From the NCBI GenBank assembly GCA_016110215.1, contig JADWQD010000013.1, forward strand, positions 1,240,001-1,304,000: a stretch of 64,000 bases of DNA. The letters run 5' to 3'. Both the position numbers and the translations under genes were made by a program. The stretch's first letter is position 1, and each line of letters begins with the position of its first letter. Source of the stretch: Capronia americana (lineage: Eukaryota; Ascomycota; Eurotiomycetes; Chaetothyriales; Herpotrichiellaceae). Shown one piece after another: positions 32,404-42,923 of the stretch. The notes beneath the pieces are model-generated. The model saw only the letters and a program-made list of their open reading frames with translations. It had not been told where the DNA came from and did no database searches.

Positions 32404-34299
32404 ATGGGCGCGGGCGAAACAGTCGTCGTATCCTCATATCCTCCGATCGACCATGATCTGCAACAGCAGACACCACCTCTGCCGCGTCGGGTCGTCAACG
32501 GCACTCGCTTTTGGGCGTCAAGGTTCTTCCCATGGTCCGCCGACAAGGCGGAGGTCAAGATTCAGGACATTACGAAGGCTCGATACATCCCATGGCTAGG
32601 ACTTGGTGCTCTAGCACTGTCTGGGATGACCATTCTATTCTCTTGGATCGTACTCTGGGCCATCGACGGACATATGCAGCAGGAGGAAGAATACTTGAAG
32701 CCTGCCTCGTGGCTGTCCGCGATCTTATCTGCTAATAGCGTTTTTCTCGGCTTCGCGATAAGTGAAGGTGTCACTATAGCTTGGTGGTATACCGTATCCC
32801 GGACAGACGCAACCATCCGCGACATTCACGAAGCTTGGTCGCTCGGTTCCAGCATTTTTGCGGTCCTCCGGGCCGGAAAGAGATTTAACTATGTCGCATT
32901 AGCAACCCTCTTTGTGGCGTCGGTTCCTATTAACGGTAAGTCTCCCAGGCACGGCTCGGCTGTTTTGGCTAAGTTTCCCATAGGCTTCCTCCTGCAGAAC
33001 GCCATCACGACTGTCCCCGGCACTCATCGCAACACAACCATGATCAGTATCGGCATGGCGACCGACCTACCCAGAGGGTTCTCCGCCGTTCTCTCTAGAG
33101 GCTCTTTCAGCACGTATGGCGATGTCTTCTCGCGAGCTCTTGCGTTGATTGATCCAGACACGGGTGTCATTGGTTCGGACAGCATGTGGTTCAACGAGCC
33201 GCCGTGGAATGGATCTGGAAGCTGTGGTGCCGATGACCTGTTGGGCACGTGTACTGGCCGGGCTCATAGTCTCGGCTTCGGAGCTGATTGTACGGACTCC
33301 ACTGAGCCATATGACATTGACCCTAAAAATCACGACGGTCAACCATTTCCCGCAACGATCTTCTCCAGCAAGGTGGGCTGGGACGCCAACACTCCAGGCG
33401 AATTCAACCTGATGATACGCCTCAAAAACAGCACCGACTGTGTCGGCCACTATGCCGTCCGAAATTGCATATTCCGCGCCGCCCAGCTATCATACCCCAT
33501 TCGACTCATCCCTGTTTCGAAAACGGGTCCAAAGTCCAATCTGAGAGGATCTGCGAAGGAGTTCCCCACAAACGTCCTTGGGCTGGATCCCGATACCAGC
33601 TTCGACGATGACCACGTTCGGTCTTACCTCACGCTTCCTTCCGAGGCCGATTCGACCAACAGTACCTTTGGTGGGGTTGCGCATTACCTGCGAAGCGTCT
33701 ACGACGCCGAATTGAACTGGGTCTGGAACGGCACGAGTTGGCGCGTCAACTCCACGGGGAAGCAAGCCGAGAATGCTGTCGTTGACTCCTTTTTCCTGAA
33801 CTACTTCACACCCGACGAGCGAGTCGAGAGCGATTTCCCCACAAGCTCACTTGAAGATCCGGACTATTGCAAGAACACGCTCTTCGGCTACCAGGACGAC
33901 CGTGGTCGCATTGCGGTGGAGGATCAACTCAAGGATCGGCTGAGGAATATCATGTTCCTGTCCAGCGTGATGCAGAATTCCCTCGACCTTGATGTTTGGT
34001 TTCAACAGAACGTGACCGTCAATCGAACCGCCGATGTTGCCAACTACAAGATCATTTATGGATACTGGGCTGGTTCCCTGGCGGTCACGACCACCGTCAT
34101 TCTCATGATCATCCCGACATTCTGGGGCTTTTGGCTGTTGAGCGGCAAGTTCACCTTGAGCCCTGTCGACACGGCCACGGCGCTGGAAGCACCACTTGTT
34201 CGCTCGGAGAGCCGCGTTGATGATTCGAAGGCTCGGCTGAAGGAAATTGGGTCGCGGCCACTCTACCCCGTGCGACGGGACGGATCAGGCCCTACTTGA
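32404..34299 (+). CDS. Orphan fungal membrane protein with a large glycosylated domain
   Basis: I propose two exons, 32404..32935 and 32984..34299, with a 48-nt intron (GTAAGT donor, CATAG acceptor). Because 48 is a multiple of three, the unspliced frame is also open, giving 615 or 631 aa. After a Pro-rich cytoplasmic N-terminus come two or three hydrophobic segments (GLGALALSGMTILFSWIVLW, SWLSAILSANSVFLGFAI, FNYVALATLFVASVP). A region of about 380 residues with many Asn-x-Ser/Thr sites and several Cys follows, then one final span (GSLAVTTTVILMIIPTFWGF) and a charged tail. This layout (spans, extracellular domain, span) is that of the DUF3176-like fungal surface proteins, to which it may be distantly related. 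Function is unknown. It converges on enolase. Confidence 0.8.
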   Translation: MGAGETVVVSSYPPIDHDLQQQTPPLPRRVVNGTRFWASRFFPWSADKAEVKIQDITKARYIPWLGLGALALSGMTILFSWIVLWAIDGHMQQEEEYLKPASWLSAILSANSVFLGFAISEGVTIAWWYTVSRTDATIRDIHEAWSLGSSIFAVLRAGKRFNYVALATLFVASVPINGKSPRHGSAVLAKFPIGFLLQNAITTVPGTHRNTTMISIGMATDLPRGFSAVLSRGSFSTYGDVFSRALALIDPDTGVIGSDSMWFNEPPWNGSGSCGADDLLGTCTGRAHSLGFGADCTDSTEPYDIDPKNHDGQPFPATIFSSKVGWDANTPGEFNLMIRLKNSTDCVGHYAVRNCIFRAAQLSYPIRLIPVSKTGPKSNLRGSAKEFPTNVLGLDPDTSFDDDHVRSYLTLPSEADSTNSTFGGVAHYLRSVYDAELNWVWNGTSWRVNSTGKQAENAVVDSFFLNYFTPDERVESDFPTSSLEDPDYCKNTLFGYQDDRGRIAVEDQLKDRLRNIMFLSSVMQNSLDLDVWFQQNVTVNRTADVANYKIIYGYWAGSLAVTTTVILMIIPTFWGFWLLSGKFTLSPVDTATALEAPLVRSESRVDDSKARLKEIGSRPLYPVRRDGSGPT

Positions 34300-34721
34300 G
34301 ATTCACGTTCGTCCCAGGTCGGAAATTGGGCCTGATTGTCTGGATGACTGTGACGGGCGTCAGAGTTAGCTTAGGGAGAAAGAGAAACTTGCCAAGGCAG
34401 TTCAGTTGAGGTTCAAAGACGTTGCCACTTCTGAATCGGTCGCGTTCACTTGTGGTAGAGCCAATCAGCAGGAAATCGGATCATGCTGGGGGGTAAAAGC
34501 GGCATTTCACTCTTAAGGTTCAGGGCCACATGTCTCGGGATACAACACTGCTATGGCTCGAGACTCATTGTATTCATACGTCATGCACTATCGAATCACT
34601 TTCTCACAGGTTGCTGCCCGTCCCACGAAAGCTGTTGGGATGCGGCGCATTCTGGATTCATGTTCGTTTTCTTGCCCCAATCCAACCAAAGCTCGCCGCG
34701 TCTGAAGCGCTGCAGTCGTAC
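34300..34721. other. Intergenic: 3' flanks of convergent membrane-protein and enolase genes
   Basis: No gene is supported in these 422 bases. Both flanking genes end here, so only transcript ends are expected. Confidence 0.55.
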
Positions 34722-36140
34722 TTACAAGGTGACGGACTTGCGGAAGTTGCTGCCAGCATAGATAGCATTCGATCCCAACTCTTCTTCGATGCGCAGGATC
34801 TGGTTCAGCTTGGCAAGACGCTCGGACCGTGCTGGAGCACCTGTCTTGATCTCACCAGCTCGAATACCAACAACGATGTCAGCAATGGTGACATCTTCGG
34901 TCTCACCGGAACGATGTGACACCATCACACCCCAGCCGGCAGCATAAGAATCTTTGGCAGCTTGGATGGACTCGGTAAGAGTGCCGATTTGGTTGACCTT
35001 CAGTAACAAGGCATTGCAGGCCTTCGACTCAATGGCTCTCTTGATGCGCTTGGGGTTGGTCACCGTTAAGTCGTCGCTATTCATGGTTAGTCATCGTCGT
35101 AGAGTCTGGTCCTGGCTCAAAAACTCACCCAACAATCTGGAAGTCGGATGTCTTGAAGAAGTAGCTCCAAGCCTCCCAATCATCCTCAGCGAAGGGGTCC
35201 TCGATCGAGACGATTGGGTATTTGCTCGCAAGGGCCTTGTACTGATCGGCCAGTTGCTCGTAGGTGATCCATTTGCTCTTGTCGCTATCGGGGTTCTTGA
35301 AGTCGAGATCGTACTTCTTCTCATCTTCCTTGTAGAACTCGCTTGAGGCAACATCCATGGCGATGTTCATCTTGCCCTTGTAACCAGCCTCTTCGATAGC
35401 TTGGGAGATGAGGTCCAAAGCCTCTTCAGCAGTCTGGATATCTGGGGCGACACCACCCTCATCGCCAACATTGCCTGCTGACTGACCGTACTTCTTTTTG
35501 GCAAGAGTCTTCAGCTTCTGATAGACCTCGGCACCCCATCGGAGACCCTCAGAAAACGATGGCGCTTGGCTATACTCCCCATTAGCATTGCATAATACAA
35601 CAGGGTTGCGGTCACTTACTCAGGGACAATCATGAATTCTTGGAAAGCAAGACGACCGCCTGCATGCGAACCACCATTGAGGACGTTCATGAATGGGACA
35701 GGAAGGACATATGGCTTCTTCGTGCCTGCGAGGTCGGAGACGTGTGCGTAGAGAGGCACGCCCTTTTGAGCGGCACCAGCTTTTGCAACCGCAAGGCTGA
35801 CGCCCAGAATGGCATTGGCACCAAGGTTGGTCTTGTTCTCTGTTCCATCGAGCTCAATCAAGAACTTGTCGACGCTGGATTGATCGGTGACGTCGATGTT
35901 CTTCTCAATCAATTTTGGTCCGATGACAGTGTTCACGTTGTTGACTGCTTTCAGAACACCCTTTCCCCCCCAGTGTGACTTGTCGCCATCTCGGAGCTCG
36001 CAGGCTTCGTGCTGGCCGGTGGAGGCACCAGAAGGGACAATGGCGCGGTGGAGGCCGGTCTCGGTGACGACGTCAACTTCGACAGTCGGGTTGCCCCGGG
36101 AGTCGTAGACGGAACGGGCGTGAACTTTGACGATAGGCAT
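34722..36140 (-). CDS. eno1: Enolase (phosphopyruvate hydratase)
   Basis: Three exons are proposed: 36140..35620, 35569..35129 and 35076..34722 (introns 50 and 52 nt), giving exactly 438 aa, the standard fungal length. Enolase converts 2-phosphoglycerate to phosphoenolpyruvate in the cytosol. The start MPIVKVHARSVYDSRGNPTV is canonical. The catalytic loop PSGASTGQHEA, the GGSHAGGRLAFQEFMIVP segment, the metal-site SIEDPFAEDDW and the enolase signature LLLKVNQIGTLTESI with the catalytic Lys are all intact. Exon 2 begins DQAPSFSEGLRWG, its first codon completed by the splice. The protein ends SNFRKSVTL. The stop codon sits inside a GTAAGT word, which looks like a donor but is not needed. A non-coding upstream intron is also likely (see the promoter entry). 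Confidence 0.97.
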
Positions 36141-37018
36141 GGCTGCTGGTGGGTTAGTGGGTGGAAAATATCGGAACAGTGACGAAAATGTATTGAGAGA
36201 GAGAAGCTGCAAGCAATCGACCTCGAGAATAAGGTCTGAGAGGAGCAGATAGTGAAAGGAAGTGAAGCCAAAGAGCTTGTTGCGCAAGCTATGAGAGAGG
36301 CACGTTGGACAGGGCGATTGGGTACTTCTTCGAGGAGTATACTTACTGGCTATTCTCAGTGGTGTGATGGACGTGTTGAGTCAGTAGCTAGCTGCTTAGT
36401 GATGTGTCTGAAGAGGTAGGAGGGCTTCAGTTTGTTTCCTCTTTGAAGATGACAATAGTGAGGAATCAGGTGAACAGGGAGCAAAGATTGAGAGAAGTGA
36501 AACTTTGTTTATTTTGGTGGGGGTTGTTGGCACGAATAATTGAGGGTATTGATCGCTACAAATTTACTTGCATCTCAGCAGCAATTCACTCAGCAGCTCG
36601 CAGGTGCGGGACACGAGCGACCCCTCCAAAGCTGTTGACGGTGACCGATTCGCGCATGTCCCAGCATGGGGTCCGCCCAAGCCAAATCTGTCCCTGTCAA
36701 TGCCCAACGTCACTGCAAGCTCAGGGTCTTCCCCCGACAATCGAGCTAAGCCTTTCAAGTTAAGCGGCAAACGTGACCGCGTCGGAAGACCTTCCCACTG
36801 TTGGCTTGCGCCAGCCTTCCTTCGCCTCGCCGCGTCGTCGCTTTGGTACCTGCGCAAGTTCACGATATCGAGTGTTAGTGAACCCAAAATATCAAAACCA
36901 GCAAGAACATCAGCCTCAGGAGAATCCGGCCCCGTGTCCTCCATCGTTCAACTTGCCTCGGCGTCATCTTTCCTACTTCACCGCATCCTCGTCCGCTCAC
37001 CTCAACGACATCTACAGA
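36141..37018. promoter_or_regulatory. Divergent promoter of enolase and RPT4, with a predicted enolase 5' UTR intron
   Basis: These 878 bases lie between the two divergent start codons. On the minus strand a CCA|GTAAGT donor at 36346 and a CACTAAC branch with CAGCAG acceptor ending at 36143 define a candidate 204-nt intron immediately before the enolase ATG. No proteasome (PACE-like) element was recognised on the RPT4 side. Confidence 0.5.
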
Positions 37019-38298
37019 ATGGATGGAAATGGAGATCCTGAGAGGCAGCAGGCCCTTGAGCAATACAAGAACAAGCTACTAGAGTCTCGAGAATGGGAGT
37101 CCAAGCTAAAAGCTCTTCGGATGGATATCAAGGGCCTTCAAAAGGAGTTTGAAACAACAGAGGAGAACATCAAGGCATTGCAAAGTGTCGGACAGATCAT
37201 CGGCGAAGTATTGAAGCAGCTCGATGAAGAGCGATGTAAGTGCTCTGAGCTCTCGTACTTCTGACTACTAACATGCTCTAGTCATCGTCAAAGCGTCATC
37301 AGGTCCCAGATACGTTGTTGGTTGCCGATCGAAAGTCGATAAGTCCAAGTTGAAGCAGGGGACGCGAGTGGCGCTTGACATGACCACTCTGACGATCATG
37401 CGTATGTTACCTCGAGAAGTCGATCCTTTGGTCTACAACATGTCGCTGGAAGACCCCGGCCAAGTCTCCTTCGCTGGAATTGGTGGCTTGAATGAACAAA
37501 TCCGAGAATTGCGAGAGGTCATTGAGCTACCCCTCAAGAACCCCGAGTTGTTCTTACGGGTCGGCATCAAACCACCCAAGGGTGTGCTACTCTACGGACC
37601 CCCGGGCACCGGAAAGACCCTGTTGGCACGAGCAGTAGCGAGCAGTCTGGACACAAATTTTCTGAAAGGTACATCTACAAATACCCCTGTCTTCGACGGC
37701 TGGTGCTAACTCTGCGTTAGTCGTCTCATCTGCGATCGTTGACAAATACATTGGCGAGTCCGCTAGGTTGATAAGAGAGATGTTCGGCTACGCAAAAGAA
37801 CACGAGCCTTGTATTATCTTCATGGATGAAATTGATGCCATTGGTGGAAGACGGTTCAGCGAAGGTACATCTGCCGACCGAGAAATCCAAAGAACGCTAA
37901 TGGAACTCCTGAATCAACTCGACGGTTTCGACTACCTGGGAAAGACTAAGATCATCATGGCCACCAACCGACCCGATACCCTGGATCCTGCGCTATTGCG
38001 AGCAGGACGACTGGACCGAAAGATAGAAATTCCGCTGCCGAATGAGGTTGGTCGATTGGAGATCCTCAAGATCCATGCCGCAGGAGTAGTGACCGAAGGA
38101 AACATCGATTTCGAAAGTGTGGTTAAGATGAGTGATGGCCTCAACGGTGCTGACTTGCGAAATGTGGTGACCGAAGCCGGACTGTTCGCCATCAAGGATT
38201 ACCGGGATGCTGTCAATCAGGACGACTTCAACAAGGCCGTAAGAAAGGTGGCCGAGTCGAAGAAGCTAGAAGGCAAGCTGGAGTACCAGAAATTGTAA
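37019..38298 (+). CDS. rpt4: 26S proteasome regulatory ATPase subunit Rpt4
   Basis: Three exons are proposed: 37019..37235, 37282..37668 and 37721..38298 (introns 46 and 52 nt), 393 aa, a normal size. Rpt4 is one of six AAA ATPases of the 19S base that unfold ubiquitylated substrates and feed them to the 20S core. The N-terminal coiled coil (LEQYKNKLLESREWESKLK) leads to an OB-type region ending RMLPREVDPLVYNMS. The AAA module has Walker A GPPGTGKT (about residue 178), Walker B IIFMDEIDAIGGRR, sensor MATNRPDTLDPALLRAGRLD and an arginine finger region. ATG 37019 is chosen because it begins the family-typical short N-terminus; the frame is open upstream. The third exon starts within VVSSAIVDKYIGE. 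It is divergent from enolase and convergent with the DUF1115 gene, 121 bp away. Confidence 0.96.
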
Positions 38299-38419
38299 GA
38301 TACAGGGAGGCGGCATGGTTTTAGGTATTTGCATAGCGTGAGGCCTTCCCGGGTCGCTCCACGATCGAGTTTGGTGGCATGCAATAATAGTAAACGATGG
38401 TGGCCTTCTGTGGCGCCTT

Positions 38420-38959
38420 TCATTCATTCACAAAGCCCATCGCAGCACGCCACCATTTCTGTATACCTTCTCTCTCCATATGAGCAGCCATTTCCTTCAC
38501 AGTCTCAACTTCCTGAAGCAATCCGACCTTGGTGAGACCAGATTGCACATCGGCTCCAGCGACAGCGGTCACAGGCGCAACGAGTTGATAGTCCTTGTAT
38601 CTCAGACCATGAACGGTGTCAACCCACTTCTGTACCCGGGATTGGTCACTTCCGCGGACATACATGACCCCAGGAATTCCCCCCGATCGAAGGAGAGCGT
38701 AGCATTGCAGCTGTTTGGCCGCCGCTTTGAGGCGAGCGACCTTCTTCCGGGATGTTATGTGGTGTGTGCGGATGAGTGCATGATATGCTAGCATGCTCTT
38801 GGAATGTGAAGGGGAATGGGAGTACTGTAGCTTAGAAGATCGAGGAGTCCAACTCGATCGAAAAGAGGTTTGATGCTGACCGGCTAATCCCCGGGTGTTG
38901 CATGATGTGGCCTTACTATTGTGAACGAGGACATCTCTTGCTAAACTCGATAACTTCAT
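38420..38959 (-). CDS. DUF1115 (Prp3 C-terminal type) domain protein
   Basis: The conserved part, IRTHHITSRKKVARLKAAAKQ, LLRSGGIPGVMYVRG and VQKWVDTVHGLRYKDYQLV, matches my recollection of DUF1115, the domain found at the end of Prp3 and of RWDD2 proteins. The open frame extends to 39187. I place the start at 38959 (MKLSSLARDVLVHNSKATS), which yields 179 aa with a basic, Ser-rich N-terminus that could be a mitochondrial presequence; a start at 38794 (MLAYHALIRTHH) would give only the domain. No RWD domain precedes it. Function is unknown. The last residues (MEREGIQKWWRAAMGFVNE) form an amphipathic helix. It converges with RPT4. Confidence 0.65.
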   Translation of the reverse strand: MKLSSLARDVLVHNSKATSCNTRGLAGQHQTSFRSSWTPRSSKLQYSHSPSHSKSMLAYHALIRTHHITSRKKVARLKAAAKQLQCYALLRSGGIPGVMYVRGSDQSRVQKWVDTVHGLRYKDYQLVAPVTAVAGADVQSGLTKVGLLQEVETVKEMAAHMEREGIQKWWRAAMGFVNE

Positions 38960-40026
38960 GTTTTTGACCCAGTCTAAACCGAGCCGCTGTAAAGCTACGG
39001 CCAAACTCTTGTCGGATGCTCCGACGTGACTGTCATGGTGCTTACATGCTGTGCCGATGCTGGCTTTCAGGACCTCAAATGTTCGGCCCAGATGTTTACC
39101 CGCGCCACTCCAAGTTCTGTTGGAAACCCTTCCTTTGATCAACCTCACTCTACTTTCTGTTATCTTGCACCACGTCGTCAGAGCCAATACACTCGGAACA
39201 TAAGTGTTCCTATCTGGTCCAGGTCCCCACGCATAGCTTGCAGGATCCTGAATCGCGACATTTATTAGAAATCACGGACAGCCACCTCCGGATGCCAGAG
39301 TCCTGCGCCCTTTGCCCCCATGTCACCGATGCTTGGCGGCCTCCCCCGCAGCAACGGCGAGATCTTGCTTAGACTTGGAGCTGGAGTTCAGACTTCACAT
39401 TCTTCGGCACAGACTGAATTTGCTGCAAAGCCGTGATTTGCTCGGATATCTAGGAAACCTCTCTTGGCGATTATAACACCTTGCACATTTTCACGAGCGA
39501 GACTCTACTGCCAAGGTGAAGCTCGCTAGCAGTACGCTCATGTGCCTTCCGCGCGAGCAGGGACGCACGCCTCTTGGACGCGTTGCATAATTCCGCTCCT
39601 GCCGTTGGATACTAACCGGCAAAACGGCAATCCAGGCCTCGGTACATGCATCACCACAGCTGGCACCTCCCCCTCTCTAGCAAATGGAGATGGCAGTTCA
39701 GCATCAACGCCATATGCGGAGTTGATTAGCGCGCCTTCCCACTACGATCGATCACTTACAAATGTCCATTCCTTTCAAGTGTGCTGTTGGACTTCTCCGC
39801 CATCCAATTTCTGCTACAACGATTCCTGTTATATATTATATCCTCGATCTCGATCATGGCGCACGCTCAATACGCGCCGTCCCATCTTCCAGCGCTCAGC
39901 GTGTGAGCATTCAGTCGTTGACTCATTTTTGCAATTGGTTAGCTGCATCTTCGGGCGTGGATCTTGCCATCAAGCGGACAAGGAAGTCCGAATCATTGTT
40001 TGCATTTACAGGAGGCTCTCTTCAAC
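38960..40026. other. Intergenic 1.1 kb before the monocarboxylate-type transporter
   Basis: No gene is supported. The 39542-40054 open frame has no domain and a composition unlike its neighbours. The stretch should contain the promoters of both the DUF1115 gene and the transporter. Confidence 0.5.
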
Positions 40027-41589
40027 ATGTCTAGTCCATATCATGATGTCTTGAAAGTTGTGGTACAACCAGCTGAAATGAATGAAAACGTGAGCAAAGA
40101 GGTTGCTATTGAAGAGGATGCCGTCTCCTTACCTCCACCACCATTCAAAGATGGCGGTCTTCGAGCTTGGCTTCAGGTTGTTGGATGTTTCCTCGTCTTT
40201 TTCAACGTTTGGTGAGAGCGATGAATCTGTTCCTTTACCACGACCTCTAACAGATTCCATCCTAGGGGTTTCACTTTCGCATTCGGTCTCTTCCAAAATT
40301 ACTACGAGACGCACTTGCTCAGCAGCAGTACTGCATCTGAAATATCCTGGATTGGCACACTTGCATCCTATCTGCTGATTGTTATTGGCATCATATCTGG
40401 ACCATTATTCGACCTCGGCCATTACCGGACCATGCTCTTCAGTGGCGCGGCCATGGCATGTTTCGGAATCTTCATGTTGAGCTTGTCGAAGGAGTACTAT
40501 CAAATCATATTAACCCAGGGTATCTGCACAGGCTTGGGATGCGGTGTCTTGTTCATTCCGGGCATGGCGCTTGTCAGTCGCTCGTTCAACGCGCGAAGAG
40601 CAGTTGCCCTGGGCCTTGTCAGTTGCGGTGCGCCTTTTGGTACGTTGCAGGTATTTGTCATTACCTGGGGAAAAGGCTTACTAAGAGACAAAATAGGCGG
40701 CATCATCTATACGGTCGTTTTTGAACAACTGATCGATCCACTTGGCTTCGCCTGGACAGTCAGGGTAATGGGTTTCATCATGACAGGCACGTTCCTTACT
40801 GCATTTCCTCTGCTGCTGTGGGGAGCGAGCAACACTGGCGATATCAGCTCAGGCACCACTCGGAAGCTCTTTGATAAAGCAGCACTAAAGGATACTGGGT
40901 TTTGGTTCTACACTTGGGCGAACTTCTTCGTACGTCTTCTTGTCAGGAGACTGCCGAGTTTATCCAGGAGTGCTGACTCTCACAGATATTCACCGGCTAC
41001 CTTGTGCCTTTCTTCTACATCCCGAGCTATGCACAACTTTCGCTCGGCACATCTCGCGCTCTGGCGCTCTATTCAGTTGTGATCGCTCAAGGCTCTTCCG
41101 TCGTAGGGCGAATGATATTCGCAACACTTGCACTTCACATAGGAGTGATGATCCCTTGGTTGATGTGCGCCTCGGTGTCGGCCATCCTCTGCCTCGCCTG
41201 GATAGGTATCAAGACCACGGCTGCCTTCTGCGGATTCTGCGCCTTGTACGGTGAGTAGCTTCGGCTAAGTAGCCTCCGCCTGCAGGAGCAGCTCTGACCA
41301 CTTTACAGGATTCTTTTCCGGTGCCCTTATCCCTCTTCCACCTAGCATCTTCCCAGTCGTCTGTCCCGACCCTAAAGTCCTTGGTACCCGACTCGGAATG
41401 GCCCAAGCAGTTGGTGCTACAGCATCCCTAATAGGTAGTCCAATAGCTGGCGCCCTTGTTGGCGACAACGGACAGCATTATATTGGATTGCAACTCTTCA
41501 GTGGTCTCGTCATGCTGATCGGCACGATCTTCCAGGTCTTCCTGTGGATCAACCTCGTGAAGAAGAGGAACTGCAAGGTATCCGTTTAG
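40027..41589 (+). CDS. MFS transporter, monocarboxylate-porter type
   Basis: Five exons are proposed: 40027..40211, 40266..40639, 40697..40929, 40986..41250 and 41309..41589 (introns 54-58 nt, phases agree), 445 aa. The N-terminus is short and acidic, then PFKDGGLRAWLQVVGCFLVFFNVWGF, the characteristic D-G-G-x-x-A-W-x-V-V start of fungal MCT-like proteins, which is completed across the first splice. GIISGPLFDLGHYR is the loop 2-3 motif, and GLGCGVLFIPGMALVSRSFNARRAVALGLVSCG is the span 4-5 region seen in these proteins. About twelve spans are predicted. It is likely a plasma-membrane carrier for a small acid or a related solute; substrate is unknown. The start ATG is in a good context (ttcaac before it), although the frame is open further upstream. 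Confidence 0.9.
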
Positions 41590-41909
41590 CTGACACGAAC
41601 GCAAAAGGACCAAAAAGCCTCGAGGATTTGCCATGGGGCGATCTGTCACCGCCAAAAGCATCCCAAGAAGGTTTTTAGTAAATGTGGTAGCCAGTCACCG
41701 CATTTTGTTCCGGTGAGCGCCGAGGCCTAACCATAGGACCGAACGGGAGTTACGCGTGACCAGGGCCCAGCCCAGGCACGCCTGACTAGCCTCGAATGGT
41801 CCGTTGGTCAAGTGGACGAACAGATCTCTGATGAGCCTATATATCGAGCATGTCCCCTCAGAACAGGACTGTCTCTCACGAAACGTCTGCAGCATCATAA
41901 TCTGCAAAT
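41590..41909. other. Short spacer between transporter and PPxY-rich gene
   Basis: Nothing recognisable is seen in these 320 bases beyond the expected terminator and promoter. Confidence 0.5.
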
Positions 41910-42629
41910 ATGCCCTTTGGAGTCGATGACGATGAACTCGGGGCGTATATCGACCTCCATAAAAGACGCCAAGATCGACTCGTAAGGATGAAGCAGAGGA
42001 GTTTGCTGACTCCAACGGTATCTACAATGTCGCCGTCGAGGTATACGCGACATTTTATGGTTCCGGAGTCACCTCCACCAACGCCGCCGTTAAGGCAAGG
42101 GCCACGTCCCATGACCTCCCATTTGCCCTCAACGTCGTCGCTTTCAACGCGAGGCGAAGATCTCACGGTGTCCGAGTCGCCTCTAGCACCATCGAGCACG
42201 GTACCAAGGAGACCATTCTTCTGGCCCTCGGACACGCCCTACCCTCCACCCAAGCAGTGGTGGAAGATGCGGGAGGAGCCTGGAAGGAGCGCCCGCAGCT
42301 CATATCGGGACAGACGGCCCCTCGCCGAACCTCCTCCTCCTCCTCCTTACATTGCCTCCGACCAGCCACCGTCCTATACAGAGGGAAGCTCGTCGCCAGC
42401 AGACCCCCTTACGGGAGATGGATATCTGAGCGACCGGGGAGGCGACGCCATCACGCTGCCGACAGTGGCCACAGCGCCCGCTCATAGTTGTGTTGGCACT
42501 TCGCAGGCATGCTCTCATGGCAACCATGCCAGTGAGCATTGGCACAGCGAGCAGTCAGTTGCCCCATACCGAGCACTTGGATCGGCACCAGCTACAGGCT
42601 ATCAGAACTCGCTTGCATTGAATCTTTGA
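41910..42629 (+). CDS. Proline-rich protein with PPxY motifs
   Basis: Single open frame of 239 aa beginning MPFGVDDDELGAYIDLHKRR. No domain is recognised. The N-terminus is charged and helical. The rest is disordered and rich in Pro, Ser and Thr, with a Trp-containing PPPKQWWKMREEPG patch. Two overlapping PPxY-type motifs follow (PPPPYIAS and QPPSYTEG), the ligand of WW domains in Rsp5/NEDD4 ubiquitin ligases. The C-terminus has scattered His and Cys. It could be an arrestin-like or ligase adaptor tail, but nothing beyond the short motifs supports this. The absence of stops over 720 bases with biased composition makes the gene likely. It faces the mL59 gene, 294 bp away. Confidence 0.6.
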   Translation: MPFGVDDDELGAYIDLHKRRQDRLVRMKQRSLLTPTVSTMSPSRYTRHFMVPESPPPTPPLRQGPRPMTSHLPSTSSLSTRGEDLTVSESPLAPSSTVPRRPFFWPSDTPYPPPKQWWKMREEPGRSARSSYRDRRPLAEPPPPPPYIASDQPPSYTEGSSSPADPLTGDGYLSDRGGDAITLPTVATAPAHSCVGTSQACSHGNHASEHWHSEQSVAPYRALGSAPATGYQNSLALNL

Positions 42630-42923
42630 CTGTCTAGATGAAGCCTTCACATGAAACAGGCGCATTTGGCCAAGCCTGATTCAAGTACAAGTGAGATGCT
42701 TAGATATAGGAGATATACCTCGGGCATCATGGCGATGGTACTGGGCCCACTTGAGTCGATACCGAAGACGTGGAGGATACCATTGTACATGAGGCCAGCC
42801 ACCGATGGATATCGACCGTTGATAAATATGATCAATCATACTGTACAGAGCAGATCCAAAGACCCATCTATCATGTTGTCTTGGAGACAGAATACACCAA
42901 GCTGGAAAAGCCGCTACACCAAT

